Assembly (NCBI RefSeq): GCF_016888135.1
Contig: NZ_JACSWB010000172.1
Span: 62,001 to 126,000, forward strand
Source of the DNA: Leptolyngbya sp. CCY15150
GTDB taxonomy: Bacteria; Cyanobacteriota; Cyanobacteriia; RECH01
Length of the DNA stretch: 64,000 nt
Direction: 5' to 3'
A model generated the notes under the pieces. The model worked only from the letters and a program-made list of their open reading frames with translations. It had not been told where the DNA came from and searched no databases. Position numbers and translations under genes: made by a program. This document shows, piece after piece, positions 29,787 through 38,098 of this stretch; positions within the stretch are counted from its first letter, which is position 1, and every line of letters begins with the position of its first letter.

Positions 29787-29917
29787 GGCGTTGCTGAATC
29801 GACCATTTGCTGATTTGCGCTAAGAAACCGTGAGCGAAACGCTCACACTACCTTGATGGTGAATGAGTGGGAGCATCTTGCTACCATGCCAATTTCATCG
29901 CCTCATTCAGCAACGCC
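29787..29917. mobile_element. MITE-like element, 131 bp
   Basis: Perfect 13-base terminal inverted repeats, GGCGTTGCTGAAT and ATTCAGCAACGCC. Flanks are TACACGGG and TACATGGG, a probable 8-base target duplication with one mismatch. An internal GTGAGCG/CGCTCAC hairpin is present and there is no coding capacity. It would need a transposase in trans; none is in this window. Confidence 0.75.
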
Positions 29918-29988
29918 TACATGGGTTCAAAACACCCTAATCTTTGGATGCCCTAGCCCATCTGACTCCTGCTAAATCTTTCCTAAGC

Positions 29989-30110
29989 ATCATAACACCC
30001 CTTATAAGAGCAAATAACTAGACTTTAGTTGAAGATGCTGCTGCTGAGGCGGGCTAGGCTGAAAATCGTCTGTATAGCCACTCTGATTGGGATGGTACGC
30101 AGATTTGGAT
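29989..30110 (+). repeat. Diverged direct repeat, right copy (partner 28190-28312)
   Basis: Shares the ordered blocks CATCATAACA, CAAATA.CTAGAC, TAGTTGAA, GGCGGGCTAGGCTGAAAAT, TGTATAGCC and CGCAGAT with the left copy; by eye about three quarters of bases agree. The two copies are about 1.8 kb apart in the same orientation. Confidence 0.75.
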
Positions 30111-30129
30111 CAGCCTAGTACCGAAAAAT

Positions 30130-30260
30130 AGAAGAACGAAGACAGAAGAACGAAGACAGAAGAACGAAAAGGAAGTTCAGGACACATAAGGGTTTCTGCT
30201 TTAGCAACTAGGTGGATCACGTCCGTCTCAGCGTATTAGCCATCTATGCAGGGTGGTATG
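30130..30260 (+). repeat. Diverged interspersed repeat, copy 2, led by a 14-bp tandem array
   Basis: Three 14-base units (AGAAGAACGAAGAC twice, then AGAAGAACGAAAAG; 30130-30171) lead into GGAAG, AGGACACATA, GGTTTC and ATTAGCCATC. This is the same order as the repeat at 10969-11085, which has only two 14-base units. The rest of 30261-30390 shows nothing recognisable. Confidence 0.65.
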
Positions 30261-30390
30261 ACAACTAGACTCTTGATAAAACCTCACCTAGGGCAATGAT
30301 AGATATCAACGTCACCAGATTGCATATCTTCTAGGGTGTCCTGCAGATAAGTTTAGACAATCATTATGATAAGGAGCGATCGCTCTCTGG

Positions 30391-30984
30391 TCACAAATCC
30401 CTTTGTAGCTCTTTTGCGTAGTGCATCAACCTTGGGAAAAAGTCTAGGAAATCCTGTTCTAAATCATCATAATGCTGCATCACCTCTTGCCCTGCGGTTG
30501 CCAAGCAGGTTGGACGCTTAAACCGGCGGGCTACTCGTGCAAAGGTACGATCGACCCCAGCCATGGTACGGCAGTCGCCCAGCCAGTTTTGCTGAATCAT
30601 GGTCGGCAATGCCCGCTGCAACGATTCTGGGAGGCGATCGCGATCGCGCCACAGGAGCTGATAGATGTCGTCAATAAATTGATCAAGGCTGTTGGCATAG
30701 AAGTGATGCCAGTTGCGCGTTAAAAAATGGTCGTAACTGATATCAATAATGATGCCGGCTAGCCGACGGTAGGGTGGCTGAAGGCGCTGACGGCTGCGAC
30801 AGTGGACGGGATGGCGATCGGTGAATTGGTCGATATCGCGATGGGTTTGAATGCCTTGGAGGATGACAGGGCTGTAGCGATCGCTATGGTTCGCAAGGCA
30901 GCCTTTAACAAAATCACCGAGGAGGTTGCCCAGGCGTGCCTCATCGGAAGGGTTGGCCAGTCGCAGGTGGGCTAGGTGGTTCAT
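30391..30984 (-). CDS. ACP phosphodiesterase (AcpH family, DUF479)
   Basis: 197 residues from ATG 30984 (MNHLAHLRLA), the usual length. AcpH removes the phosphopantetheine arm from holo acyl carrier protein. Family motifs: NHLAHLRLA, GNLLGDFVKG, the metal-ligand-type QGIQTHRDIDQFTDRHP, and DISYDHFLTRNW. HD-like His/Asp residues are present in the expected order. In vivo importance of the enzyme is debated in other bacteria. It stands alone, with gene-poor sequence on both sides. Confidence 0.87.
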   Translation of the reverse strand: MNHLAHLRLANPSDEARLGNLLGDFVKGCLANHSDRYSPVILQGIQTHRDIDQFTDRHPVHCRSRQRLQPPYRRLAGIIIDISYDHFLTRNWHHFYANSLDQFIDDIYQLLWRDRDRLPESLQRALPTMIQQNWLGDCRTMAGVDRTFARVARRFKRPTCLATAGQEVMQHYDDLEQDFLDFFPRLMHYAKELQRDL

Positions 30985-31353
30985 GGTTCTAGGGTAGCCT
31001 GTGCAGCAAATCATAGCCTCAAGGTGAGCTAGGCCACACTATTTCTTGGCCAGCTCTTCTAAAATCCAGGGATGGGTTTTGAGGTTTTGCATAAGAGCAC
31101 ATGCGGTTCTGCTGAACACCTAACCCATGGCCAGGCTCTAAGCAAGCTGTTTCGCTAAAATCGAAGATAGGACGTCTTAACCTAGAAACGTCTAGGACTG
31201 GTTGACTGAGAAAATTTGTGAGCCAGATTTCCGAAAGCCCGCACCTCAGCTCTTGAGACAGGACACCGGAAGGGTAGATCGGCTCCCCTCGCCCTTGGGG
31301 CAAGGACTTGGAGGTGAGGGTTACCAGCTTTTGTCAGTCCACCAGCTTCCAGG
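30985..31353. other. Gene-poor stretch upstream of the HypF-like ORF
   Basis: Contains a remnant of the CCCTCACC-type interspersed repeat (about 31285-31320). Open frames here do not resemble proteins, except that the plus frame ending at 31477 carries a short LMLALG segment just before the point where the HypF-like ORF picks up the alignment in another frame. This is consistent with a decayed 5' part of that gene. Confidence 0.4.
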
Positions 31354-32736
31354 ATGGCGATCGCTTCACTATCCCGTGATCTCCTCTCCACGCAGGCTCA
31401 TGCTGGCTCTGGGCATGAGGAGAACGATTTGTTCGCCGCGCAGGATCAGCGTATGCAATATATTGACATCAACATGACCCCGTTAGCTCGGTTGGAACGT
31501 CATTCCTTGAGGAGTAGAGCGTTGCTCCCGGCCAATGGCGTTGTCCTTCCCCCAGGTTTTGAGCGATCGCCGACGGTGGCAGCCCTAGGGAGCGATCGCC
31601 CTTCGCGGGTGGGTCTATTGCGGCGAGGTCGAGCCTTGGCGCTACCGATGCCCCATAACTGGTTAGCATCCCAGCCCCTGAGTTCTAGGTCTCGGCGGAG
31701 ACAAGCTTCTCCCCAAGCGATCGCCACAGAGCTCAAGCCCCAGGGAACGATGCCCCAATATGCCCATTCCTCCGTGGTCACCCATCCGGTGCAAATTTAT
31801 CCGGTGCAGTCGCACCATGCCCAGATAGCGGCTTGCTTGGTCGAGCACCATTGGCCGTTAGAAGCTGGGCCCGTGTTAGGTCTGGCCTTTGATGAACCGG
31901 CCTATGGAGAAGATGGCATGGTGTGGGGCGGCGAATTTTTCCGAGCAGACTACCATCAGGTGCAGCGGTTGGCTACGCTGAAGCCGGTTCCCCTGCTGGG
32001 TAATGAGCGGGCGATCGCCGAACCTTGGCGGAATACCTACGCCCACCTCATTTCTGCGTTTGACTGGGATGATGTCAATGCTGTCTATGGTCAGCTTGAG
32101 CTGATTCAGTTTCTCCATGCACAGCCACGGATCTTGCTGAACCAATTGATGATTACTGGAGCCCAAGCGCCGAAAACCTCCTCCGTGAGTCGCTGGTTTG
32201 ATGCCGTGGCGGCGGCTATCGGCCTGCATCGTGAGGCAGCAGACTATGGTGGTCAGGGGGGGGACGCTCTAGAGCAATGTATTCAACCTACGGACTGGAT
32301 CCGTGCGGAGCGATCGCCCTATCCCTTCTCGGTGGATAAGATGCGTTTACGCACAGGACAGCGGCTTCCCTATTTAGATCCCCGTTCTATGTGGCATGCT
32401 TTGCTGGAAGATCTGAGCCAAGGAGAATCCATGGGGTTGATGGCAGCCCGCTTTCAGGTGGGTCTAGGACATGCGATCGCGGACTTAGCGATGGAGTTAG
32501 CCCAAGCACAAGGGCTGACCCATGTTGCCCTCGTGGGGTCGATGGTGCATTATCCACGCCTCACCCAGTTGATCACCCAGCGTTTGATCGATAGCGGCTA
32601 TCCCGTCTTGGCGGCTCCACGCCGATCTCCGGAAGCCCAAGTGCTGCTAGGACAGCTTGCCGTTGGTGCAGCCCGCACCCTGAATGTTGCATCAGCAGAG
32701 ACCTTGATCGCCCAAGAATCGGTGATTTGTTCCTGA
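31354..32736 (+). CDS. HypF-like (Kae1/carbamoyltransferase lobe) protein, degenerate
   Basis: Up to 460 residues; the true start is unclear (ATGs at 31454, 31472 and 31749 are options). The C-terminal 330 residues follow the Kae1-like lobe of HypF, which carbamoylates HypE for NiFe-hydrogenase CN ligand synthesis: PVQIYPVQSHHAQIAACLVEH, DGMVWGGEFF, RLATLKPVPLLGNERAIAEPW and a final LTQLITQRLIDSGYPVL. The acylphosphatase, zinc-finger and YrdC parts are absent. Key motifs are altered: HHAH is HHAQ, DGTGYG is DEPAYG, SGGVFQN is VGSMVHY, and the NDGG segment is missing. An apparent frame change near 31414 separates the LALG segment from EENDLFAAQD. It remains open for 460 codons, so it is either a young pseudogene or a repurposed non-catalytic protein. 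Confidence 0.65.
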   Translation: MAIASLSRDLLSTQAHAGSGHEENDLFAAQDQRMQYIDINMTPLARLERHSLRSRALLPANGVVLPPGFERSPTVAALGSDRPSRVGLLRRGRALALPMPHNWLASQPLSSRSRRRQASPQAIATELKPQGTMPQYAHSSVVTHPVQIYPVQSHHAQIAACLVEHHWPLEAGPVLGLAFDEPAYGEDGMVWGGEFFRADYHQVQRLATLKPVPLLGNERAIAEPWRNTYAHLISAFDWDDVNAVYGQLELIQFLHAQPRILLNQLMITGAQAPKTSSVSRWFDAVAAAIGLHREAADYGGQGGDALEQCIQPTDWIRAERSPYPFSVDKMRLRTGQRLPYLDPRSMWHALLEDLSQGESMGLMAARFQVGLGHAIADLAMELAQAQGLTHVALVGSMVHYPRLTQLITQRLIDSGYPVLAAPRRSPEAQVLLGQLAVGAARTLNVASAETLIAQESVICS

Positions 32737-32937
32737 TGTGGCGGATTCGGATGGAAAAGACCGCTATCGTTTTGTTGCAGGTTACGTCTGAATCATGGAT
32801 CCCTTGTCAGGATGTTAAAGGGGTATTGATCGGCCCTTGCCCTAGGGCAGACCCATACGATATCTCTTTGAGCTAGACCGTCCCTTAGCTTTTCTGACGC
32901 GATCGCGCTCAATGCAAACGTTACGGAGTTTTTTGCT

Positions 32938-33297
32938 ATGAATCCCCCCCTACTGCATCCCGATGACTCCTCGCCTCAGGATCCTTCATCTCTAGACCAA
33001 CTCCTGCATCGGCAACTGCGTCAGTCTGTGTCTCGCTATTTCTATGAATCCTGTGATGGAGTGATGCAGGCGCTCTTGCTAAGCTGCCAGTGGCAAATTA
33101 CCACCACCGTCGATGCGCTGACTCTTGTCATCCACTGTCCTAACCCTGCTACCCATCACCGGGTATTGAACTACTTGCCGTCCCTGGCCCGCTATCTAGC
33201 CCGCTTTGGCAACACAGCCCGCATCCACATCGGCTCAGCAGATAGCGATGCTCCTGCTTTAGATATTCAAGTCGATGATTACTCGTTGACGGAGTGA
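32938..33297 (+). CDS. Conserved hypothetical protein
   Basis: 119 residues with GGAG 10 bases before the ATG. Acidic, no signal peptide, no membrane helix. The segment FYESCDGVMQALLLSCQWQITTTVDALTLVIHCPNP alternates strand and helix and looks like a small alpha/beta domain. I do not recognise the family. It is separated by 200 bases from the HypF-like gene and has no obvious operon partner. Confidence 0.6.
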   Translation: MNPPLLHPDDSSPQDPSSLDQLLHRQLRQSVSRYFYESCDGVMQALLLSCQWQITTTVDALTLVIHCPNPATHHRVLNYLPSLARYLARFGNTARIHIGSADSDAPALDIQVDDYSLTE

Positions 33298-33386
33298 GCT
33301 GGTTGACATGATCTGGTGCTGGTGAGGTCTAGATGGGTGAACTCAACTCCATGAACCTGAGTTTGATGATGTTATGAAAGAACTCT

Positions 33387-33463
33387 ATGGATGGATAGGA
33401 TGGCGTATGGCCTGCGGTATGGCTCCGCTCAACGCATCCAAGCCTCATGAAACGGTGCGCTAC
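33387..33463. repeat. Interspersed repeat related to 38821-38936
   Basis: Contains GGATAGGATGGCG...AACGCATCCAAGC.TCATGAAACGGTGCG.TAC. The last 30 bases match almost exactly the stretch CATCCAAGCTTCATGAAACG with GTGCGTTAC at 38901-38929. It lies in the gap between the hypothetical gene and the CCB-like gene; the short ORFs over it are not credible. Confidence 0.65.
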
Positions 33464-33583
33464 AGCAACGAATTCACGTTCGATGAAGCTAAGGTGCCGG
33501 GTTTCAACGTTGCTCAGCCCTCGTCTCATCAGGATTTGAGCAGTTCGGCGTCGCTCCATTCGCCCATCGTTAAGTCGTCCCAC

Positions 33584-34246
33584 TTATCCCTGTTGACCAC
33601 AACTAACCCTGTCTTGCAGCGTTAGGGCAAGTTTGTCGGACAAACCCGAGACCCAGGCTTCATCCTGAGCGGTGTAGCTACGGGGAACATTGGCTCCGAG
33701 GATGATCACACCGCGATCGCCTAGGGGTTGGCAGATCACCCCTTGGGTATTGTCAGGCAAGTAGTTGAATTCAACCCGTCCAGGATAAAGATCCAGCTTC
33801 ACCAAATACACTGGCTTCTGAGTGGTCATCACTCGTTGCACAATGGTTCCCGGCGTTACCTGGGGAACCGTTCCCAAAATACCCCGTCGCAGGATCGTGT
33901 GGCCGTCGTAGTAAACTACCAGCGATCGCGTCACGGTGTTGGTGAGCAGCAGATGGGATGCCCAGGCCAGCTCGGTTTTGATGTCGTCTGGCAAGGTGGG
34001 ATCCAGCTCAAATCCTTCCTCTCCCACCAGCTCGACCGCATCGGGCGATCGCGGCTGCACGCGTTGCCACAAGAGGCCTGTTAAGATCAACACCGCACAG
34101 GCAATCACGCCCAGCACATCTGCCCTGGCCTGAGATTCTGTTAACACCGGAGTGACTAAGCGATTCACCATCAGCAGCGTGCCAGCCAAGCCACCCACCC
34201 AAATGGGTAGACGACGCAATACTAAGGTTTGATCCGGCTTCGTCAT
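33584..34246 (-). CDS. Complex C cofactor assembly protein, subunit B-like (CCB family)
   Basis: 220 residues. Two N-terminal hydrophobic segments (about 12-32 and 44-62) are followed by a soluble domain with ELAWASHLLLTNTVTRSLVVYYDGHTILRRGILG, RVEFNYLPDNTQGVICQPLGDRGVIILGANVPRSY and a C-terminal DEAWVSGLSDKL. This matches the family needed to attach haem ci' covalently to cytochrome b6 of the b6f complex in plastids and cyanobacteria, and is expected in the thylakoid membrane. Divergent from the PBP4-type gene at 34395. Confidence 0.82.
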   Translation of the reverse strand: MTKPDQTLVLRRLPIWVGGLAGTLLMVNRLVTPVLTESQARADVLGVIACAVLILTGLLWQRVQPRSPDAVELVGEEGFELDPTLPDDIKTELAWASHLLLTNTVTRSLVVYYDGHTILRRGILGTVPQVTPGTIVQRVMTTQKPVYLVKLDLYPGRVEFNYLPDNTQGVICQPLGDRGVIILGANVPRSYTAQDEAWVSGLSDKLALTLQDRVSCGQQG

Positions 34247-34394
34247 AATAATTGAAGAATGAGGTGGAAACTTTTTGGGGTAGGGTCACGGTTTCACCGC
34301 CCATTCCCATGACAAGTCCCCTACCATCATAATCGAAGTGGCAGGCTGACCAGCTTTCCCACTCTTGCTCTATCGCATTGATGACACGCGGATT

Positions 34395-35747
34395 ATGCAC
34401 CACGCCCAATTGGCTTTAGTCGGTTTTTTGTTTGCTTGGATGGGAGGGGGAGAGGTGCAAGTCCTGCGCCCCTCAAACCTATCCAGTTGGATTGAGGAGA
34501 TGACCTGGATTCAGCCGTTTAAGCCTATTGTCCTCAGCCCGACGCCCGAAACCGATGCGATCGCTCAACGCTATCTGGCAGCCCTTGATGATTTAGGCTT
34601 TGCCAGCGAAGAGCAAGGCATCTGGCTGCAGGTGGGGGATGATGTGGTGCTGGATCATGAAGGGACAACTCCCCTGTCGGCTGCGTCTCTGACCAAAATT
34701 GCCACGACCCTTGTGGCCCTGGACGAATGGGGCCCAGATCATCGGTTTGCCACGGTTCTGGCTACCACGGGGCCAGTTGAAAATGGTGTCCTCCAAGGCA
34801 ATTTGATCATCCAGGGGGACGGCGATCCCTTTTTCGTGTGGGAGGAGGCGATCGTTTTGGGTAATGCCCTGAATCAAGCAGGCATCACCCAGGTGGCCGG
34901 GGATGTGGTGGTGGTGGGCAATTTTGTCATGAACTACGAAACGGATCCTTTGGTGGCGGGGGAGCTGTTTGTGCAGGCCTTGAACTCTCAGGACTGGGAT
35001 GGTGAGGTGGCGGATCAATATGCGCGGTTACCTGAAAATACGCCCAAACCCACGGTGGCGATCGCTGGCTCGGTGACGGCAGCCTGGCAGATGCCCACGC
35101 GGGCCGTACCGATTTTGCAGCGCGACTCCCTGCCCCTGTCGCAAATCCTTAAGGCCATGAACATCTACAGCAACAACACCATGTCGGAGGTGATGGCGGA
35201 GGCGCTGGGCGGTGCAGATGTGGTGGCGGAACGGGCGGCGGCGATCGCTGGCGTGCCGGGGGAAGAAATTCAGCTGATCAATGGATCGGGTCTAGGGGAA
35301 GAAAACCGGGTCTCGCCAAGGGCGTCGGTGGCGATGCTGATCGCCATTCAGCGGGATATGCAGGAGACTCAACTGACGGTCTCTGATCTCTTTCCCGTGG
35401 CGGGGCGTGATGAAGGCACCCTGCTCTCCCGCGATCTTCCCACCCTGGCCGCTGTGAAAACCGGTACCCTCAACCAAGTGAGCGCCCTAGCTGGAGCCTT
35501 TCCCACCCAGCGCGGCGTGGTGTGGTTTGCCTTGATTAATCGCGGCTGGGATCTCGATAGCTTTCGCCAGCAGCAGGATGTGTTGCTACAGCAGGTGTTG
35601 GCAGAGTGGGATCCAGTGGCGATCGCTCCCCGTGAGCTACGCCCCGACAATACGGAAAACCCTGAGGATTTACTGGGAGCCCCAGAACGGACAAGGCAAC
35701 TGACGGAAACGGCTCAGACGGCTGATAGCAATACTCTAGATTTCTGA
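34395..35747 (+). CDS. D-alanyl-D-alanine carboxypeptidase/endopeptidase, PBP4 (S13) type
   Basis: 450 residues from ATG 34395; a TTG start 30 bases earlier is possible. The N-terminus is signal-like (LALVGFLFAWMGGG). The S13 triad of motifs is present: SxxK as SLTK (Ser98), SxN as SNN in YSNNTMSE, and KTG in VKTGTLNQVSA. The enzyme trims or opens peptidoglycan stem peptides in the periplasm. The C-terminal 60 residues are Pro/Glu/Thr-rich and look like a flexible tail. Length and order fit the class; the exact role (DacB-like) is inferred. Confidence 0.9.
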   Translation: MHHAQLALVGFLFAWMGGGEVQVLRPSNLSSWIEEMTWIQPFKPIVLSPTPETDAIAQRYLAALDDLGFASEEQGIWLQVGDDVVLDHEGTTPLSAASLTKIATTLVALDEWGPDHRFATVLATTGPVENGVLQGNLIIQGDGDPFFVWEEAIVLGNALNQAGITQVAGDVVVVGNFVMNYETDPLVAGELFVQALNSQDWDGEVADQYARLPENTPKPTVAIAGSVTAAWQMPTRAVPILQRDSLPLSQILKAMNIYSNNTMSEVMAEALGGADVVAERAAAIAGVPGEEIQLINGSGLGEENRVSPRASVAMLIAIQRDMQETQLTVSDLFPVAGRDEGTLLSRDLPTLAAVKTGTLNQVSALAGAFPTQRGVVWFALINRGWDLDSFRQQQDVLLQQVLAEWDPVAIAPRELRPDNTENPEDLLGAPERTRQLTETAQTADSNTLDF

Positions 35748-35795
35748 CCAAAACACGTTGAAAATTCCCGCGCCTTTGGGCTACGGAGCGTTACA

Positions 35796-36938
35796 TTAGC
35801 GGCGCTGGAGGCTGCGAGGATCGAGGGCATCCCGCAGCCCATCGCCCAGCAGGTTGAACGACAGCACCGTCAGCACAATCAGCACCGCAGGCGACCAAAC
35901 CAGCCAAGGCTGCAGCACCAGCACCGATGCATTGGTGGCTAGGGAGAGCATATTGCCCCAGGAAGGATCGGGCTGTTGAATACCCAGGCCAATGAGGCTG
36001 AGCACCGCCTCGGCAATGATGAAGCTGGGAATGGACAGCGTGGCGGCAATGATCACGTAGGTTGCGGTCTGGGGCAAGACGTGGCGGACGATGATGTATA
36101 GCGGTTTGGCTCCCATGGCCTGGGCCGCCTGCACAAATTCTCGTTCCTTAATGGACAAGACCTGTCCACGAATCACCCGCGCCAGACCTGACCAACTGAC
36201 GAAGGAGGTAATCAAAATAATCAGCATGAAACGCTGGGAACTGCTGAGCCCCACCGGCAGCACCGCCGCCAGGGCCACCAAGAGGTAAATGGTGGGAATG
36301 GTCATCAACACCTCCACTAGACGCATGAGGGTCGCATCGACCATGCCGCCAAAATAGCCGGAAATGCCGCCGACCAGCATCCCCAGCGGGAAGGAAATGG
36401 CAATCCCAATTAGGCCAATACTGAGGCTAATACGGCCGCCGTGGATGAGCCGACTTAACTGATCCCGAGCTTGTTCATCGGTGCCTAGGAGGTTCAGCCG
36501 TCCTTCGCCCACGGTGCCAAAGAGATGGCGATCGCCCGGAATGCCTGGAAACAGGGTCACTTCTTCAAAGATGCGATCGCCCCCAGAACCTAGATTGACC
36601 GGCAGGGGCAAGGTGACTCTTAGAAATTGATAGGCATCACCGCGTACAAACAAACGGATCGGCGACGGTTGGCTATCGTCGGCAATTAGTTCCCGTTTGC
36701 CAGTTTCTAGGCTTACGGGCCCTTGGGTGGTGGGATAAACATGGGGGCCAATAAACTGCCCGGATGCATTCCGCCAGTAGATTTGGGTGGGCGGCAGCAG
36801 CGATCCATCCAGCTGAGACTCGTAGGGATCGTAGGGCGCTACAAATTCTGCCAATCCTACGGTTAGGTAGAACAGGATCAAGACCGTTGCACCGAAGCGA
36901 GCCAGGTTATTCTTCGAGAGTTTTTGCCACCAGTTCAT
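35796..36938 (-). CDS. OppC-type oligopeptide ABC transporter permease
   Basis: 380 residues. An N-terminal helix is followed by a long extracytoplasmic region of about 130 residues. The binding-protein-dependent transport core (about 170-380) then has five more helices, the EAA coupling loop (EREFVQAAQAMGAKPLYIIVRHVLPQ) and a C-terminal LLGDGLRDALDPR typical of the OppC/DppC family. The long loop is longer than in E. coli OppC. It is an orphan here: no partner permease or ATPase is adjacent, so it must pair with subunits elsewhere. Inner membrane. Confidence 0.9.
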   Translation of the reverse strand: MNWWQKLSKNNLARFGATVLILFYLTVGLAEFVAPYDPYESQLDGSLLPPTQIYWRNASGQFIGPHVYPTTQGPVSLETGKRELIADDSQPSPIRLFVRGDAYQFLRVTLPLPVNLGSGGDRIFEEVTLFPGIPGDRHLFGTVGEGRLNLLGTDEQARDQLSRLIHGGRISLSIGLIGIAISFPLGMLVGGISGYFGGMVDATLMRLVEVLMTIPTIYLLVALAAVLPVGLSSSQRFMLIILITSFVSWSGLARVIRGQVLSIKEREFVQAAQAMGAKPLYIIVRHVLPQTATYVIIAATLSIPSFIIAEAVLSLIGLGIQQPDPSWGNMLSLATNASVLVLQPWLVWSPAVLIVLTVLSFNLLGDGLRDALDPRSLQRR

Positions 36939-37066
36939 ACGTCAGCCCGAATCATCGTTGCCTATGATTTTAGTGCGTTTTTGAGATGGTGGTGGATCGC
37001 AGGCGTGAATGTTGGGGATAGTGCCAGGGTATTGCTCACCCTACAACTCCAGCTACTGATCACGTC

Positions 37067-37432
37067 TCACGTCAGTCCATGGTCAGCGGCATAGCTCAGC
37101 AGCCAGTTCACCATGGTAGCTCGACGGGTTTTGCGGGGGATGAGTTCATTGATGGAATAGCCCTGGAAGCCGAGGTGCTCTTTCAACAGTTGCTTATGTG
37201 GCTTGGGAATGGAGCGGGTGAGCTGCACGGTGGCAGGACGGCTTTCGATGAAGGCGGGGGGGGTGGGGTAGCGTTCTTGCCAGTCGGGCGACACTTGGCT
37301 GAGATCCCAGCCATCCTCGGTCTGCCGATAGCCGAGGTAGTGCCAGACTAAGCGATGGACGGTGTCGTCATCGAGGTCGTCGTTGAGAATGGCCCAGAAG
37401 GTCTCGGTGGTTAAGGGAGGCAGGTTATCCAT
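37067..37432 (-). CDS. DUF1823 family protein
   Basis: 121 residues. Strong family pattern: LPPLTTETFWAILNDDLDDD, VHRLVWHYLGYR, FIESRPATVQLTRSIPK, QLLKEHLGFQGYSINELIPRKTRRAT and NWLLSY. The family is conserved across cyanobacteria and occurs in plastids of some plants and algae; no function is established. Likely soluble. It lies 17 bases downstream of the DUF4258-like gene on the same strand, so they may share a transcript. Confidence 0.85.
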   Translation of the reverse strand: MDNLPPLTTETFWAILNDDLDDDTVHRLVWHYLGYRQTEDGWDLSQVSPDWQERYPTPPAFIESRPATVQLTRSIPKPHKQLLKEHLGFQGYSINELIPRKTRRATMVNWLLSYAADHGLT

Positions 37433-37449
37433 GGGCGATCGCGTTCTAG

Positions 37450-37704
37450 CTACAGATATTGAGTGTAGACCGTGATCACGATGATTTCGGCCGATCGCTC
37501 CACAAAAATGGGCTTGATTTGCTTGGTGCTATAGAGTTTGCCGTTCCATTCTTGCTGAAAGGGCACGCTGTATTGGCACTGAAATTGATTGACGCCAAGG
37601 GATTTCCAAGCACTGTTGCGGATTGCTTCCTGCACTTCATCAATCGAAAATCCACGCCTGAGCGTGTAACCATGGGCGTGCTTAGAAAGGCGAATGGGCT
37701 TCAT
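37450..37704 (-). CDS. DUF4258-like small protein
   Basis: 84 residues: IRLSKHAHGYTLRRGFSIDEVQEAIRNSAW, then EWNGKLYSTKQIKPIFVER and a final IIVITVYTQYL. This is the layout of the DUF4258 small-protein family (a RelE/BrnT-like fold often found as the toxin of type II toxin-antitoxin pairs). No DUF2283 or other antitoxin is adjacent here: the neighbours are a DUF1823 gene and a secreted protein gene. It may be a solitary, domesticated member. Confidence 0.7.
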   Translation of the reverse strand: MKPIRLSKHAHGYTLRRGFSIDEVQEAIRNSAWKSLGVNQFQCQYSVPFQQEWNGKLYSTKQIKPIFVERSAEIIVITVYTQYL

Positions 37705-37716
37705 TCGGTACCGGCA

Positions 37717-38028
37717 CTATTGGAGTAAAAAGGGAAACACACTGCGGATGGCGCGCCGCAGATGGAGGAGATAGATGGTGTATTCTACTTCGGGGGATAG
37801 GCGCGGGCGAATGTCTGGCCCCTCTTGCAGTTCGGCAATTAGTTCTTCATACTCTGCCACGGTCAACGGTTCGCCATCTAAGGGCGATCGCGCGTCGGTA
37901 ATAATTTCCGTTTGCAGAATTTCCTCAGGCATGTCCTCCGGGGGCGGCAAGGCTACTCCTGGCAGCCATCCACCTCCGATCAAAACCGTTGTTAGCAATC
38001 CAATCCCAAGCGATCGCCCAGCGTTCAT
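37717..38028 (-). CDS. Small exported conserved cyanobacterial protein
   Basis: 103 residues from ATG 38028 (a TTG six bases upstream is in frame). N-terminal signal-type segment (about 1-28, SLGIGLLTTVLIGGGWLPGVA). The mature part holds LPPPEDMPEEILQTEIITDARSPLDGEPLTVAEYEELIAEL and a C-terminal LHLRRAIRSVFPFLLQ. I recognise the pattern as a cyanobacterial conserved hypothetical found in the periplasm or thylakoid lumen. It ends 12 bases before the DUF4258-like start, same strand. Confidence 0.7.
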   Translation of the reverse strand: MNAGRSLGIGLLTTVLIGGGWLPGVALPPPEDMPEEILQTEIITDARSPLDGEPLTVAEYEELIAELQEGPDIRPRLSPEVEYTIYLLHLRRAIRSVFPFLLQ

Positions 38029-38098
38029 GGTCAATTTTCTCTCTCATGCCACGATCATTCCCTACCTTAACCCGTTTGTCGCCAACTCGTACTAAGCG

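Noticed and set aside
33374-33625. ORFs on both strands over the repeat-bearing gap
   Set aside because: They follow an interspersed repeat and lack ribosome sites and family features.
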